Origin: Burkholderiales bacterium | GTDB lineage: Bacteria > Pseudomonadota > Gammaproteobacteria > Burkholderiales > Burkholderiaceae_D | Assembly: GCA_016177875.1 (NCBI GenBank) | Contig: JACOUL010000041.1 | Span: 113,057-177,056 of the forward strand | Reading direction: 5' to 3' | DNA length: 64,000 nt | Part shown: positions 29,666 through 39,093 of the stretch, one piece after another | Numbering within the stretch: position 1 is the stretch's first letter | Layout: the number at the start of each line of letters is the position of its first letter | Notes under the pieces: model-generated | What the model was told of the DNA's origin: nothing | The model's input: only the letters and a program-made list of their open reading frames with translations | The model's database searches: none | Made by a program: the position numbers and the translations under genes

Positions 29666-30772
29666 TTATTTCGCAGCGCCCAGCTGTTGAGCGCGATGAC
29701 GAGAGGCGTCGAGTTCCTGCCTTTGCACATCTTGCTCCGCTTGAGAAAGAATGGTCGGCCATCCCAGCAAGTGCTGTTCGACGATATCGGCCAGGGCGTG
29801 GATATGTTCCGGATTCTGATTCAGGCAAGGAATGGTATGGAACTCGCGTCCGCCTGCGGTCAGAAATTCCTGGCGCACTTCCATGGCGATTTCTTCCAAG
29901 GTTTCCAGGCAATCGGCGGCGAAACCGGGACAGATCACGTCAATACGTTTCGTGCCGGCCTTACCGAGCGCACGCGCCGTCGGCGCGGTATAAGGCTGCA
30001 GCCATTCCGCCTTGCCGAAGCGCGACTGGAAAGTAACGATGTACTGGTCTTCCTTCAATCCCAATTGCCTCGCCAGCAAGCGCGCCGTTTTTTGGCATTC
30101 ACAGTGATAAGGGTCGCCCAGCAGCAAGGTACGCTTGGGCACGCCGTGAAAACTCATGACCAGTTTGTCAGGACGGCCGTGGCTTTGCCAATAGGCCAGC
30201 ACCGATTGCCGCAGCGCTTCGATGTAGCCGGTATGGTCGTGATAGTGCTTGACGAAACGCAGCTCGGGCACATTGCGTTGATCGGCGTAATGCGCGAACA
30301 CGGCGTCGAACACCGAGGCCGTGGCAGCCGCGGAATATTGCGGATAAAGCGGCAAGACGAGAATGCGCGCGCAGCCGTCATGCTGGAGCTTTTCCAGCAC
30401 CTCCGGAATCGACGGATTCCCATAGCGCATGGCATAGGCGACATGCACGCGATGCCGGCGCTCGCCAAGATAGCCGCGCAACAGCGTCGCCTGCTTTTCC
30501 GTATGCAGTCTCAGAGGCGAGCCTTCGCGCATCCAGATCGACGCATACTTCACCGCGGACTTGCGCGAGCGCAGCGGCAGAATGGCGCCGTACAAAATCG
30601 GCAGCCAGGCGGCGCGCGGAATTTCCACCACACGCGGATCGGACAGAAATTGCTTCAGGTAGCGCCGTACCGCCTGCGGCGTCGGCGCGTCAGGCGTACC
30701 CAGATTGACCAGCAAAACTGCGGTGCGCGTCGCCTTGCCGTGCGTGTGTTCCGGTTCTTTACGATAGTCCAT
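29666..30772 (-). CDS. hemH: Ferrochelatase
   Basis: Last step of protoheme synthesis, inserting Fe2+ into protoporphyrin IX. The 368-residue protein shows [43 protein letters not shown], the catalytic-His motif [29 protein letters not shown] and [17 protein letters not shown]. There are no paired C-terminal cysteines of a 2Fe-2S cluster. Its ATG shares a base with the recN stop (TGATG), so nadK-recN-hemH are probably cotranscribed. Confidence 0.97.
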   Translation of the reverse strand: MDYRKEPEHTHGKATRTAVLLVNLGTPDAPTPQAVRRYLKQFLSDPRVVEIPRAAWLPILYGAILPLRSRKSAVKYASIWMREGSPLRLHTEKQATLLRGYLGERRHRVHVAYAMRYGNPSIPEVLEKLQHDGCARILVLPLYPQYSAAATASVFDAVFAHYADQRNVPELRFVKHYHDHTGYIEALRQSVLAYWQSHGRPDKLVMSFHGVPKRTLLLGDPYHCECQKTARLLARQLGLKEDQYIVTFQSRFGKAEWLQPYTAPTARALGKAGTKRIDVICPGFAADCLETLEEIAMEVRQEFLTAGGREFHTIPCLNQNPEHIHALADIVEQHLLGWPTILSQAEQDVQRQELDASRHRAQQLGAAK

Positions 30773-32421
30773 CAGAGTGCCAACAATTCGCGCGCATGCT
30801 TGCGCGTCGTCGCGGTAATTTCAAGGCCGCCCAGCATGCGCGCGATTTCCTCGATGCGTTGCTTGGCATCGAGCGCATCGATAAAGGATTGCGTTTTGCC
30901 TGCAACACCGCGTTTGCTGACTTGGAAATGTTGATTGGCTTGGCTTGCGACTTGCGGCAAGTGCGTCACGCACAGCACTTGACGATCTTGTCCGAGCCGC
31001 CGCAGCAAGCGCCCCACCACTTCCGCCACCGCGCCGCCGATGCCGCTGTCGACTTCATCGAAGATCAGCGTGGGGGTCGTGGTTGCGGTCGACGTAATGA
31101 CCGAGATCGCCAATGAAATACGCGCCAATTCGCCGCCGGAAGCTACTTTTGCAAGCGGGCGCGGCTGCGTACCTGCGTGGCCCGCCACCAAAAATTCCAC
31201 TTGCTCCAATCCATAGGACGCCGGTTCGCACGGGTTGAGCTCTACCGTGAAACGCCCGCCCGCCATGCTCAAATCCTGCATCGCGGACGTGACTGCTTCA
31301 CCCAGCGATTTGGCCGCCTTAGCGCGCGCTTTCGACAGTTTTTGCGCGGCATCCACATAAGCTGCATGCAACTTTTCTTCCTGTGCGCGTAAGGCGTCCA
31401 AATCGGTCGCATCGGCCAGCTGACGCAATTGCGCCGACAGCGATTCAAATTCCTTCGGCAGGTCTTCGGGCTCGACATGGAATTTACGCGCGGTCGCATG
31501 CAATTCACCCAAGCGCGCCTCCACCTCTTGCAAGCGGCGTGGATCGAGTTCGAGGCGCCCCAGGTATTCATTCAAGGCGTATACCGCTTCTTGCAATTGA
31601 ATTTGCGCCGGCCCCAACACGTCGAGCACCGGCTTTAAGCCATCGTCGATGCCACAGAGCTTGCCGAGCTTTTGATTCAAGGCGGCTAATTGCTTCAACA
31701 TCGGATTGTCGTCCGATTCGGAAATCGCAGCCAATGCTTCCTGCGCGCCTTCGATCAGCGTCGCCGCATGCGACAAGCGGCTATGCTCGTGATTGATTTC
31801 AGTCCACTCGCCTGCTTTCGGCGCCAATTTTTCCAGCTCACCCACCTGCCACTCCAGCCGCTCGCGTTCAAGCAAGACATTCTTGGCATTATTCTCGAAT
31901 TCTTCGCGCTGCTTGGATAAAGCACGCCACGCTTTATAGGCGGCTGCGACCGCCTTGGCTTGGTCTTGCAAACCGGCTTGACTATCGAGCAGCACGCGTT
32001 GCGCATCCGCCTTCATCAGGGATTGATGCGCATGCTGGCCGTGTATGTCGACCAGCATTTCACCCAGATCACGCAATTGGGTGGCGGTAGCGGCAACGCC
32101 ATTGATGAAGGCCTTGGAACGCCCGGCGTTGTCGATCACGCGACGCAAGAGCACGCCGCCGTCTTCATCGGCAAACTCATTTTCGGCGAGCCAGGCGGCG
32201 GTTTCTTCATTGACGGCAAATTCGGCGGAGATATCCGCCTTGGCCGCGCCTTCGCGCACCACGCTGGCATCGCCGCGTCCGCCCAAGGCGAGCGCCAACG
32301 CATCGATCAAGATCGATTTACCGGCGCCGGTCTCGCCGGTAAACACGGTAAAGCCCGAAGCCAATTCAAGTTCGATGGCTTCGACGATGACGAAATCGCG
32401 AATGGATAAGGTGCGCAACAT
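30772..32421 (-). CDS. recN: DNA repair protein RecN
   Basis: SMC-like ATPase acting in double-strand-break repair, 549 residues. It has [18 protein letters not shown], Walker [17 protein letters not shown], a long helical middle region (about 155-360), the ABC signature region [15 protein letters not shown] and Walker [13 protein letters not shown]. It follows nadK by 24 bp. No LexA box was recognised directly upstream in the short spacer, so any SOS control would be from before nadK. Confidence 0.97.
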   Translation of the reverse strand: MLRTLSIRDFVIVEAIELELASGFTVFTGETGAGKSILIDALALALGGRGDASVVREGAAKADISAEFAVNEETAAWLAENEFADEDGGVLLRRVIDNAGRSKAFINGVAATATQLRDLGEMLVDIHGQHAHQSLMKADAQRVLLDSQAGLQDQAKAVAAAYKAWRALSKQREEFENNAKNVLLERERLEWQVGELEKLAPKAGEWTEINHEHSRLSHAATLIEGAQEALAAISESDDNPMLKQLAALNQKLGKLCGIDDGLKPVLDVLGPAQIQLQEAVYALNEYLGRLELDPRRLQEVEARLGELHATARKFHVEPEDLPKEFESLSAQLRQLADATDLDALRAQEEKLHAAYVDAAQKLSKARAKAAKSLGEAVTSAMQDLSMAGGRFTVELNPCEPASYGLEQVEFLVAGHAGTQPRPLAKVASGGELARISLAISVITSTATTTPTLIFDEVDSGIGGAVAEVVGRLLRRLGQDRQVLCVTHLPQVASQANQHFQVSKRGVAGKTQSFIDALDAKQRIEEIARMLGGLEITATTRKHARELLAL

Positions 32422-32445
32422 GGGAAGTTGAAAAGCGATAGGCCG

Positions 32446-33351
32446 TTATTTTAACTGGCCTTCGACCGAGGGATATTCATGCCAGTGCAACTTTTCGCGC
32501 AGGGTGGCGTAGTAGCTCCAGCCGGCCGGATGGAGAAAAGTAACCGTGTGCCCGGAGCGGCGCACCAGGACGCGGTCATGGTGCTGCAGGCTGGCAAAGG
32601 TTTGCATATCGAAATTGACGCTGATATCGCGTCCGTTGATGACTTCGATATCGATTTTGCTGGTGTCCGGCAGCACGATCGGACGATTAGACAAGGCATG
32701 CGGCGCGATCGGTACCAGCGCCACGCCGTTTAAATTGGGATGCAAGAGCGGGCCGCCGGCGGATAGAGCGTAAGCGGTCGAACCGGTCGGTGTCGCCACG
32801 ATCAAGCCGTCGGAGCGCTGGTTATAGACGAAGCGGCCGTCGACTTCGACTTTCAACTCCACCATGCCGGAACCGGAACCGCGCGCCACCACCACATCGT
32901 TGAAAGCCAAGCCGCGGAAAATCGCCTGGCCGCCGCGCATGACTTCGCCTTCCAGTAAAGTGCGCTGTTCCGATTCCACTTTTCCTGCCAACATATCAGC
33001 CAGCAGCGGCATCATGCGTTCGACTGGAATATCGGTCATGAAGCCGAGGCGTCCCTGATTAATGCCGATCAAGGGCACGTTGTACGGCGCGAGTTGCCGC
33101 GCAATGCCCAGCATGGTGCCGTCGCCACCGACGACAATGACGAGGTTCGCTTGCAGCCCGATTTGATCAGCCGTGAGGGTGACGCCGCCGGTCATACCGA
33201 TATGACGAGCGGTTTCCGCCTCGAACATCACCTTGCGCCCCGTGCTTGCAAGAAAATCGGCAATTTCCGTCAAAGAGTCGCCTATACCGACGGCCATGGG
33301 CTTGCCGGCGAGTGCTATGGTAGGGTAGGCAAGAGTCGAAGTGGAAGACAT
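32446..33351 (-). CDS. nadK: NAD kinase
   Basis: Makes NADP from NAD and ATP. The 301-residue product has the signature [75 protein letters not shown] and the late [10 protein letters not shown] strand. The ATG at 33351 ([16 protein letters not shown]) fits family length; upstream in-frame codons extend it by 23 residues of poor quality. Divergent from a HAD phosphatase gene with 80 bp between starts. Confidence 0.97.
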   Translation of the reverse strand: MSSTSTLAYPTIALAGKPMAVGIGDSLTEIADFLASTGRKVMFEAETARHIGMTGGVTLTADQIGLQANLVIVVGGDGTMLGIARQLAPYNVPLIGINQGRLGFMTDIPVERMMPLLADMLAGKVESEQRTLLEGEVMRGGQAIFRGLAFNDVVVARGSGSGMVELKVEVDGRFVYNQRSDGLIVATPTGSTAYALSAGGPLLHPNLNGVALVPIAPHALSNRPIVLPDTSKIDIEVINGRDISVNFDMQTFASLQHHDRVLVRRSGHTVTFLHPAGWSYYATLREKLHWHEYPSVEGQLK

Positions 33352-33431
33352 GCTGTGGATTAAAACATAATTGGTGAACGTTAACAAAGTGCTCCTTGAA
33401 ACATTCCGCTCAAGAATCACTCTACATCTTT

Positions 33432-34178
33432 ATGAATGCTCCGATTAAAGCCGTTTTATTCGATTTGGACGATACCTTGTGGCCGATCGCCCCTGTCATC
33501 GCCCAAGCCGAAATTGCCATGCATACATGGCTGGCTTCGCATGCGCCGCGTGTTGCCTCTCGTCACAGTATCGAACAATTGCGCGCGCGCCGTATGGAAT
33601 TACTAGAAACGGAACCACGCTATCGCATCAATTTGACCGAGCTGCGCCGGGCGGTCCTGCATGAAGCATTTGCCGCCGTCGAAGAAGACATCCGTAGTGT
33701 ACAAGGTGCATTGGATGCCTTTTTAGCGGCTCGCAACAAAGTGACTTTGTATGAAGACGTGCTGCCCGTCATTTCCAAGCTGCGCGGACGCGCTGTGCTC
33801 GGCTCCATTTCCAACGGCGTGGCGGATTTACGTGCCATCGGCCTGGCGCATCATTTTCAATTTTCGATTGCCGCTCATCAAATCGGCTGCGTCAAACCGG
33901 ATGCTGCAATTTTTCGCGCCGCTTGCAAAGCACTCGGCGTAGCGCCTGAACAAGCCCTCTATGTCGGCGACGACCCGGAACTGGATATTGCCGGCGCTCA
34001 ACGCGCGGGCTTACGCGCTGCTTGGATGAATCGTTTCGGACGCACCCTGCCCTCCCATATCATTCCCGAGGCACAGTGCCGGAACTTGCATGAATTACAT
34101 GATTGGCTGGCAACGCATATTCCCGCATCCGCCACAGTTGACGAACTCCCATTGGCAGCAGATAGGCCCGCTGGTTAG
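33432..34178 (+). CDS. HAD-IA family hydrolase
   Basis: A 248-residue haloacid-dehalogenase phosphatase. Motif I is KAVLFDLDDTLWPIAP, motif II LGSISNGVADL, motif III CVKPDAAIF and motif IV YVGDDPELDIAGAQRAG; a helical cap lies between motifs I and II. The substrate is unknown; relatives in the subclass include pyrimidine nucleotidases and phosphoglycolate phosphatases. The ATG at 33432 places the nucleophile Asp at residue 11. hrcA follows 9 bp downstream. Confidence 0.9.
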   Translation: MNAPIKAVLFDLDDTLWPIAPVIAQAEIAMHTWLASHAPRVASRHSIEQLRARRMELLETEPRYRINLTELRRAVLHEAFAAVEEDIRSVQGALDAFLAARNKVTLYEDVLPVISKLRGRAVLGSISNGVADLRAIGLAHHFQFSIAAHQIGCVKPDAAIFRAACKALGVAPEQALYVGDDPELDIAGAQRAGLRAAWMNRFGRTLPSHIIPEAQCRNLHELHDWLATHIPASATVDELPLAADRPAG

Positions 34179-34187
34179 AATACCTCC

Positions 34188-35210
34188 ATGCAACTCGATA
34201 ATCGTGCCCAAACCATCTTGAAAGCGCTGATCGAACGGTACATCGCCGACGGTCAGCCGGTGGGATCGCGCGCGCTGTCAAAAATCTCGGGACTCGATAT
34301 TTCGCCGGCAACCATACGCAACATCATGGCCGATCTGGAAGAAATGGGTTTCGTTGCCAGTCCGCACACTTCGGCCGGCCGGGTGCCGACGCCCAAGGGA
34401 TATCGCGTATTCGTCGATACGCTGCTGACGGTGCAATCGCTCGACGAGGTGGCGCTCGAGTCACGCATGCAAGCTCAGTTGCAAATAAATTCGCCGAAAA
34501 AGATGGTCGCCAATGCAGCGCAAATCCTGTCGTCGCTTTCGCAATTTGCGGGAGTGGTATTGGCGCCGCGCCATGAATCGGTGTTTCAGCAAGTTGACTT
34601 CCTGCGCCTATCCGAAAAACGTATTCTGCTGGTGATCGTCGCACCCAACGGCGACGTGCAAAACCGGCTGCTGTTGACGGATGTGGATTACACGCCGGCG
34701 CAATTGACCCAAGCGACCAACTACATCAACCAGAACTATGGCGGACAAAGCTTCGAAGAAGTCAGGGTGCGCTTGAAAAACGAATTAGTGCGATTGCGCG
34801 ACGACATGACGCGCCTGATGCAAGCCGCGGTCGAGGCCGGCAGCGCCGCCATGGCCGATGAAGGCGACGATATGGTGATTTCCGGCGAACGCAACCTGTT
34901 GTCCGTATCGGATCTGTCCTCCAACATGGCGTCTCTGCGCAAGCTGTTCGAATTGTTCGAACAAAAGACCGGCCTCATGCAATTGCTCGATATTTCCAGC
35001 AAGGCGACCGGCGTACAGATTTTTATCGGCGGCGAATCGCAATTGGTGCCGGTAGACGATATGAGCATCGTGACCGCACCCTATGAAGTCAACGGCAAGG
35101 TAGTCGGCACGCTAGGCGTTATCGGCCCGACGAGAATGGCGTATGAGCGAGTGATACCGATCGTCGACATCACCGCTAAACTACTGTCGAATGCGTTGAG
35201 TCACCACTGA
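34188..35210 (+). CDS. hrcA: Heat-inducible transcription repressor HrcA
   Basis: Represses groE-type heat-shock operons by binding CIRCE. The 340-residue protein has an N-terminal winged helix ([60 protein letters not shown]) and a GAF-like regulatory domain ending in [34 protein letters not shown]. No CIRCE element is seen in this window, so its targets lie elsewhere. Ends 8 bp from the convergent PilZ gene. Confidence 0.97.
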   Translation: MQLDNRAQTILKALIERYIADGQPVGSRALSKISGLDISPATIRNIMADLEEMGFVASPHTSAGRVPTPKGYRVFVDTLLTVQSLDEVALESRMQAQLQINSPKKMVANAAQILSSLSQFAGVVLAPRHESVFQQVDFLRLSEKRILLVIVAPNGDVQNRLLLTDVDYTPAQLTQATNYINQNYGGQSFEEVRVRLKNELVRLRDDMTRLMQAAVEAGSAAMADEGDDMVISGERNLLSVSDLSSNMASLRKLFELFEQKTGLMQLLDISSKATGVQIFIGGESQLVPVDDMSIVTAPYEVNGKVVGTLGVIGPTRMAYERVIPIVDITAKLLSNALSHH

Positions 35211-35218
35211 TGGCGGAA

Positions 35219-35548
35219 TCAGGAAGCCACGATGCCGTTGATCACGGTGGCATTGGCCGGCGTTAGCTGGCTAAATTGGAATCCGGTCCGGAAACCGTCT
35301 TTTCCGCAGATACTATAAACCGCCTTAGCCGTCGCACTGACTTGCTTTGGAATGCCTTTGACCAGGGTGTCGAAAATGATCATGCAAAGATGACCGGCCG
35401 GAATCGGCCCTTCGACCATGACGCATATACCGGAAATAGAGATGTCAAGGGTTTTGCCTTGCAAGGTAGGGCCATTCTGCATGATGACCCGCGAGCGAAC
35501 CTTTAACACTTTTCGCGGGGCGACACGCGCTTCTTCAGGTTCAATCAT
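35219..35548 (-). CDS. PilZ domain protein (putative c-di-GMP receptor)
   Basis: A 109-residue single-domain protein. RKVLKVRSRVIM followed by LDISISGICVMVEGPIPAG matches the PilZ pattern (R...R and D/N-x-S-x-x-G), the c-di-GMP-binding signature, although the spacing of the arginines (RKVLKVR) should be checked against the consensus RxxxR. The start at 35548 (MIEPEEARVAPRK) gives a normal length; an upstream in-frame Met would run into fur. Lies 20 bp downstream of fur on the same strand. Confidence 0.8.
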   Translation of the reverse strand: MIEPEEARVAPRKVLKVRSRVIMQNGPTLQGKTLDISISGICVMVEGPIPAGHLCMIIFDTLVKGIPKQVSATAKAVYSICGKDGFRTGFQFSQLTPANATVINGIVAS

Positions 35549-35568
35549 AGGCCGAACGCTTGCAATTG

Positions 35569-36000
35569 TTATCGTCCGCGGTGCGGGCAATCGGCCTTGG
35601 TGCAATGACCGTATAAAGCCAAAGCGTGTTCAGCGATATTAAACCCACGCTCTATCGCGATTTTCTGTTGACGCTGTTCTATTTCTTCGTCAAAGAACTC
35701 TTCCACCCGGCCGCAATCCAGACAAACCAAGTGGTCGTGGTGCGAACCTTCATTTAATTCAAAAACAGCCTTGCCGGTTTCAAAATGATTCCGATGCAGC
35801 AAGCCCGCCTGTTCAAATTGCGTCAACACACGATATACGGTCGCCAAGCCGACATCCATATTTTCCGCGAGCAGAATCTTGTAGACATCCTCGGCACTCA
35901 AATGCCGAACGCTGCTGTTCTGAAAAATATCGAGAATTTTCAGACGGGGCAGCGTCGCCTTCAGGCCGCTGGATTTCAAGTCAGAAGGAGTATGGGACAT
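35569..36000 (-). CDS. fur: Ferric uptake regulator Fur
   Basis: Iron-responsive repressor of 143 residues. The DNA-binding half has [29 protein letters not shown] and [19 protein letters not shown]; the dimerisation half has the metal-binding [16 protein letters not shown] and the C-terminal CTKADCPHR, so both Cys pairs are present. The ATG at 36000 ([14 protein letters not shown]) is standard. The same frame stays open 150 codons further upstream but that part is antisense to bamE and not coding. Divergent from bamE with about 50-70 bp between starts, the usual fur-bamE pair. Confidence 0.97.
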   Translation of the reverse strand: MSHTPSDLKSSGLKATLPRLKILDIFQNSSVRHLSAEDVYKILLAENMDVGLATVYRVLTQFEQAGLLHRNHFETGKAVFELNEGSHHDHLVCLDCGRVEEFFDEEIEQRQQKIAIERGFNIAEHALALYGHCTKADCPHRGR

Positions 36001-36051
36001 GTTTTTGGTGGAATGCGCAATCTGCCTTATCATATAGCGTTTTGACACTGA

Positions 36052-36729
36052 ATGCGATCCTTTATGCGAATGCTTCTCGCCTTCCGTCCGGCTTCGCCGC
36101 TGGCGGCTAGCTTGTGCGTGGCCGCCATTCTCGGCTTGTCCGCTTGCGCCTCCAAAAACCCTTTGATGGAAGAGCCCGCCCCGGTCGCGACCGCCAAACC
36201 TGCCGCTCCTGTTGCGCCTGCAGCGCCTGCCGCCGCAACAAAACCGGCGCCGGCTCCTACGGCCGCTGCAGTGCCCGCGGCGCCCGTCGCGTCGGCAAAA
36301 ATTGAGACGCCTGCGAACAAGGGCGTGGAAACCAGCAAAGAACGGCGTCTGTTCGGCATCTTTACGCCATACAGGCCCGATATCCAGCAAGGCAATTTCG
36401 TTTCGCGTGAAATGATGGCGCAACTGAAAATCGGCATGACGCCTGAGCAAGTGCGCTTTGTCCTCGGTACGCCGCTCTTAACCGATATTTTTCACGCCGA
36501 TCGTTGGGACTATGTGTTCCGTTTGGAGAAACGCAATGGCGACGTCATTTCCAGTCGCATCGGCGTGTTTTTCAAAGATAACCGCCTCGCTCGTATCGAC
36601 GCCGGCGAACTGCCGACGGAAAAAGAATACATTTCCTTGATCGCAGGTACGCCCCCTGCTCCCGCTGCAACCTCTACCGCAACTCCTGCGGCTGCGCCTA
36701 CCGCTGCTCCGGCGGCGGATAAGAAATAA
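36052..36729 (+). CDS. bamE: Outer membrane protein assembly factor BamE (SmpA/OmlA)
   Basis: Outer-membrane lipoprotein of the BAM beta-barrel assembly complex. A lipoprotein signal with lipobox LGLSAC precedes an Ala/Pro-rich linker (about 40-90). The conserved SmpA/OmlA domain follows: [44 protein letters not shown] and [18 protein letters not shown] second Ala/Pro/Thr-rich tail closes the 225-residue protein, about twice the E. coli length. ATGs at 36052, 36064 and 36070 are all in frame; the first is annotated without strong evidence. dapB begins 2 bp after the stop. Confidence 0.93.
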   Translation: MRSFMRMLLAFRPASPLAASLCVAAILGLSACASKNPLMEEPAPVATAKPAAPVAPAAPAAATKPAPAPTAAAVPAAPVASAKIETPANKGVETSKERRLFGIFTPYRPDIQQGNFVSREMMAQLKIGMTPEQVRFVLGTPLLTDIFHADRWDYVFRLEKRNGDVISSRIGVFFKDNRLARIDAGELPTEKEYISLIAGTPPAPAATSTATPAAAPTAAPAADKK

Positions 36730-36731
36730 TC

Positions 36732-37550
36732 ATGAAGGTTGGAACCTCTAACGCAATGAAAATCGCGATCGCCGGTGCATCGGGCCGCATGGGCCACATG
36801 CTCATTGAAGCAGTGCTGGAAGCGGACGACGCCGAGCTGGCCGGCGCACTCGATATTCCCGGCCCCAGCATTGGGGTCGATGCCTGTGCATTTGCTGGCA
36901 AAACCAGCGGCGTTTTGATCGAATCGGATCTGAGCAAGGGCTTAGCCAATGCCGAATATCTGATCGATTTCACCCGCCCCGAAGGCACCTTGACCCACCT
37001 GGAGTACTGCGCCGCGCACGGCATCAAAGTGATCATCGGCACGACCGGCTTCGATGAAGCCGGCAAAGCGGCCATCGCTACGGCTGCACAAAAAACCGCA
37101 ATCATGTTCGCACCCAATATGAGCGTAGGCGTAAACGTCACGATGAAGCTCTTGGAAATGGCGGCAAAACATTTTTCCGAAGGCTATGACATCGAAATCA
37201 TCGAAGCTCATCATCGTCATAAAGTCGATGCGCCTTCTGGTACTGCGCTCAAGATGGGCGAGGTCATCGCCCAGGCATTGGGACGCGATTTGAAAGAAGT
37301 CGGCGTGTTTGCACGCGAAGGCGTGACCGGCCCGCGCGATCCCTCCTCCATCGGTTTTGCCACCATTCGCGGCGGCGACATCGTCGGCGACCATACCGTG
37401 CTATTTGCCGGCATGGGCGAACGCATCGAAATCACGCACAAATCGTCGAGCCGTGTGCACTACGCGCATGGAAGTCTGCGCGCAGCGCGCTTTTTGGCTG
37501 ACAAGAAAACCGGTTTATTCGATATGTACGACGTGCTGGGACTGTCATGA
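36732..37550 (+). CDS. dapB: 4-hydroxy-tetrahydrodipicolinate reductase
   Basis: Lysine/diaminopimelate pathway reductase of 272 residues. It has the nucleotide-binding [41 protein letters not shown], the catalytic region [24 protein letters not shown] and a C-terminal [18 protein letters not shown]. The ATG at 36756 (MKIAIAG) is an equally good start and would shorten the product by eight residues; neither has a strong ribosome binding site. Stop overlaps the exbB start. Confidence 0.97.
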   Translation: MKVGTSNAMKIAIAGASGRMGHMLIEAVLEADDAELAGALDIPGPSIGVDACAFAGKTSGVLIESDLSKGLANAEYLIDFTRPEGTLTHLEYCAAHGIKVIIGTTGFDEAGKAAIATAAQKTAIMFAPNMSVGVNVTMKLLEMAAKHFSEGYDIEIIEAHHRHKVDAPSGTALKMGEVIAQALGRDLKEVGVFAREGVTGPRDPSSIGFATIRGGDIVGDHTVLFAGMGERIEITHKSSSRVHYAHGSLRAARFLADKKTGLFDMYDVLGLS

Positions 37551-38233
37551 ATTCAACTCCTACCCCACTCGGCTTTACTCATTACTTGGCGCAAGGCGAC
37601 GCGATTTCGTACGCCGTCGCCGGCGTCCTGTTGTTGATGTCGATTGTGAGCTGGTATTACATCCTATCCAAAGCTTGGAGCTCTTGGCGCATTCGCAATA
37701 GCGCCAGAGCCCTCGAAGCCTTCTGGACCGCGCCGACCCTGACTGACGCCATCGCCCTGATCGGCAAGAGCGATACGGAAAACGTCTACACCCCCTTGGC
37801 GGCACAAAGCGCGCAAGCAGCCAACGTAACGGCGCAAGCCGGTTCGCTCAATGCGGCAACCGATCCAGGCGAATTGATTACCCGGACGCTGCGTCAAGAA
37901 ATCAATCGCGTCGCGGCCCGCCTGGAGAACGGCTTAACGCTGCTGGCCTCGGTCGGCTCGACCGCTCCCTTCGTCGGCCTATTCGGCACGGTGTGGGGCA
38001 TTTATCATGCGCTCGCCAACATTTCAGCAGCCGGCACAGTGCAGATCGACAAAGTCGCCGGCCCGGTGGGCGAGTCCTTGATCATGACGGCGCTCGGCCT
38101 GGCCGTCGCGATTCCGGCTGTACTGGCGTACAACGCCTTTACCCGGGTAAACCGCATCACGCTGGCGGAACTCGACGCCTTCGCGCATGACTTGCATGCC
38201 TACCTCACCACCGGCGCGCGCGTAGGGAAATAA
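37547..38233 (+). CDS. exbB: ExbB/TolQ-family proton channel subunit
   Basis: Inner-membrane subunit of the TonB energising complex, 228 residues. Three membrane helices: one near the N-terminus ([21 protein letters not shown]), then the signature pair [25 protein letters not shown] and [27 protein letters not shown]. The start overlaps the dapB stop (ATGA) and exbD follows 11 bp downstream. No tonB gene is next to it; a TonB-dependent receptor is found 15 kb away. Confidence 0.95.
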   Translation: MNSTPTPLGFTHYLAQGDAISYAVAGVLLLMSIVSWYYILSKAWSSWRIRNSARALEAFWTAPTLTDAIALIGKSDTENVYTPLAAQSAQAANVTAQAGSLNAATDPGELITRTLRQEINRVAARLENGLTLLASVGSTAPFVGLFGTVWGIYHALANISAAGTVQIDKVAGPVGESLIMTALGLAVAIPAVLAYNAFTRVNRITLAELDAFAHDLHAYLTTGARVGK

Positions 38234-38244
38234 GGGATATTTGC

Positions 38245-38673
38245 ATGGCTTTCGGCGGCTTCAACAACAATCAGCAGCAAACTCCGATGTCGGAGATCAA
38301 TGTCACGCCCATGGTGGATGTGATGCTGGTACTGCTGGTGATCTTCATCATCACTGCTCCGCTGTTCACCCACGCCGTCAAGCTCGATCTGCCGAATGCA
38401 CAGTCGACACCGGTACAAGAAAAGCCGCAGACTGTCACAATCGCCATCAATAGTGAAGGCAAGCTGTTCTGGAACAACGCCCCCATCGCGCAGCCAGACC
38501 TGGAACCACGCCTGGCTGCCGAAGCCAAAAAAACGCCGCAGCCGGAATTGCAACTGCGCGCCGACAAAGCCACCCGCTACGAAATCATCGCGCAAGTGAT
38601 GGCGGCGGCGCAAAACAACGGCATGAACAAGATGGGCTTTGTCACCGAGCCCAAAGAAGCTGCCAAGAAATAA
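38245..38673 (+). CDS. exbD: ExbD/TolR-family biopolymer transport protein
   Basis: Single-pass membrane protein of 142 residues, partner of ExbB. The N-terminal MSEINVTPMVDVMLVLLVIFIITAPL carries the membrane Asp needed for proton flow, followed by a periplasmic domain with TVTIAINSEGKLFWN and LQLRADKATRYEIIAQVM. RBS AGGGATA. Its stop overlaps the barstar gene start (TAATG). Confidence 0.96.
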   Translation: MAFGGFNNNQQQTPMSEINVTPMVDVMLVLLVIFIITAPLFTHAVKLDLPNAQSTPVQEKPQTVTIAINSEGKLFWNNAPIAQPDLEPRLAAEAKKTPQPELQLRADKATRYEIIAQVMAAAQNNGMNKMGFVTEPKEAAKK

Positions 38674-38999
38674 TGGCACACGCCACGCTCGACGGTTCCG
38701 CCATTACCGACTGGGCATCGTTTCATGCGGTCAGCAAACAAGTCTTCGGCTTTCCCGATTTCTATGGCAATAACATGGATGCCTGGGTCGATTGCCTCAG
38801 CTATTTGCGCGATGACGAAGGCATGTCCAAGTTCCGCCTCATGCCCGATGAAGTTCTTGAAATCGACGTCACGCATGCCGAGCAAATAAAGCAACGTGCC
38901 CCTGAGATTCTGGAAGAACTGGCATTCTGCGTGGACGCCATCAACGACCGCTACGACGACTACGGCGAAAAACCTGCGTTAAAGCTGATAATTCGCTGA
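38673..38999 (+). CDS. Barstar family protein
   Basis: A 108-residue protein of the barstar (ribonuclease inhibitor) fold. Diagnostic features are SAITDWASFHAVSKQVFGFPDFYGNNMDAWVDCLSYL and the C-terminal acidic helix region ELAFCVDAINDRYDDYG. Barstar inhibits barnase-type RNases, but no barnase gene is seen in the window. The start codon shares bases with the exbD stop (TAATG). Family members in proteobacterial housekeeping contexts have no proven target. Confidence 0.88.
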   Translation: MAHATLDGSAITDWASFHAVSKQVFGFPDFYGNNMDAWVDCLSYLRDDEGMSKFRLMPDEVLEIDVTHAEQIKQRAPEILEELAFCVDAINDRYDDYGEKPALKLIIR

Positions 39000-39052
39000 T
39001 TTTCAAGCGAAATCCCCAAAGTTGTGCCCTCCAAAGAGCAGTGCCGACCCGG

Positions 39053-39058
39053 TATAAT
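39053..39058 (+). promoter_or_regulatory. Candidate -10 of leuS
   Basis: A perfect TATAAT 36 bp before the leuS start in the 94-bp spacer. There is no good -35 at 16-18 bp, so it is tentative. Confidence 0.4.
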
Positions 39059-39093
39059 GTCGGGTTCATATCCACTTACCGGCACCACCCGAC

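Noticed and set aside
29618..30934. A long plus-strand open frame opposite hemH and the end of recN
   Set aside because: Sense-strand hemH and recN have full family motifs; the antisense frame has Arg/Gln/His-rich composition without motifs.
36001..36450. In-frame upstream extension of fur
   Set aside because: The extra 150 codons are antisense to bamE and lack family similarity; Fur starts at MSHTPSD.
37547..38673. exbB/exbD read as flagellar motA/motB or tolQ/tolR
   Set aside because: Motif pattern and lengths fit ExbB/ExbD; no peptidoglycan-binding domain or tolA/tolB neighbours.
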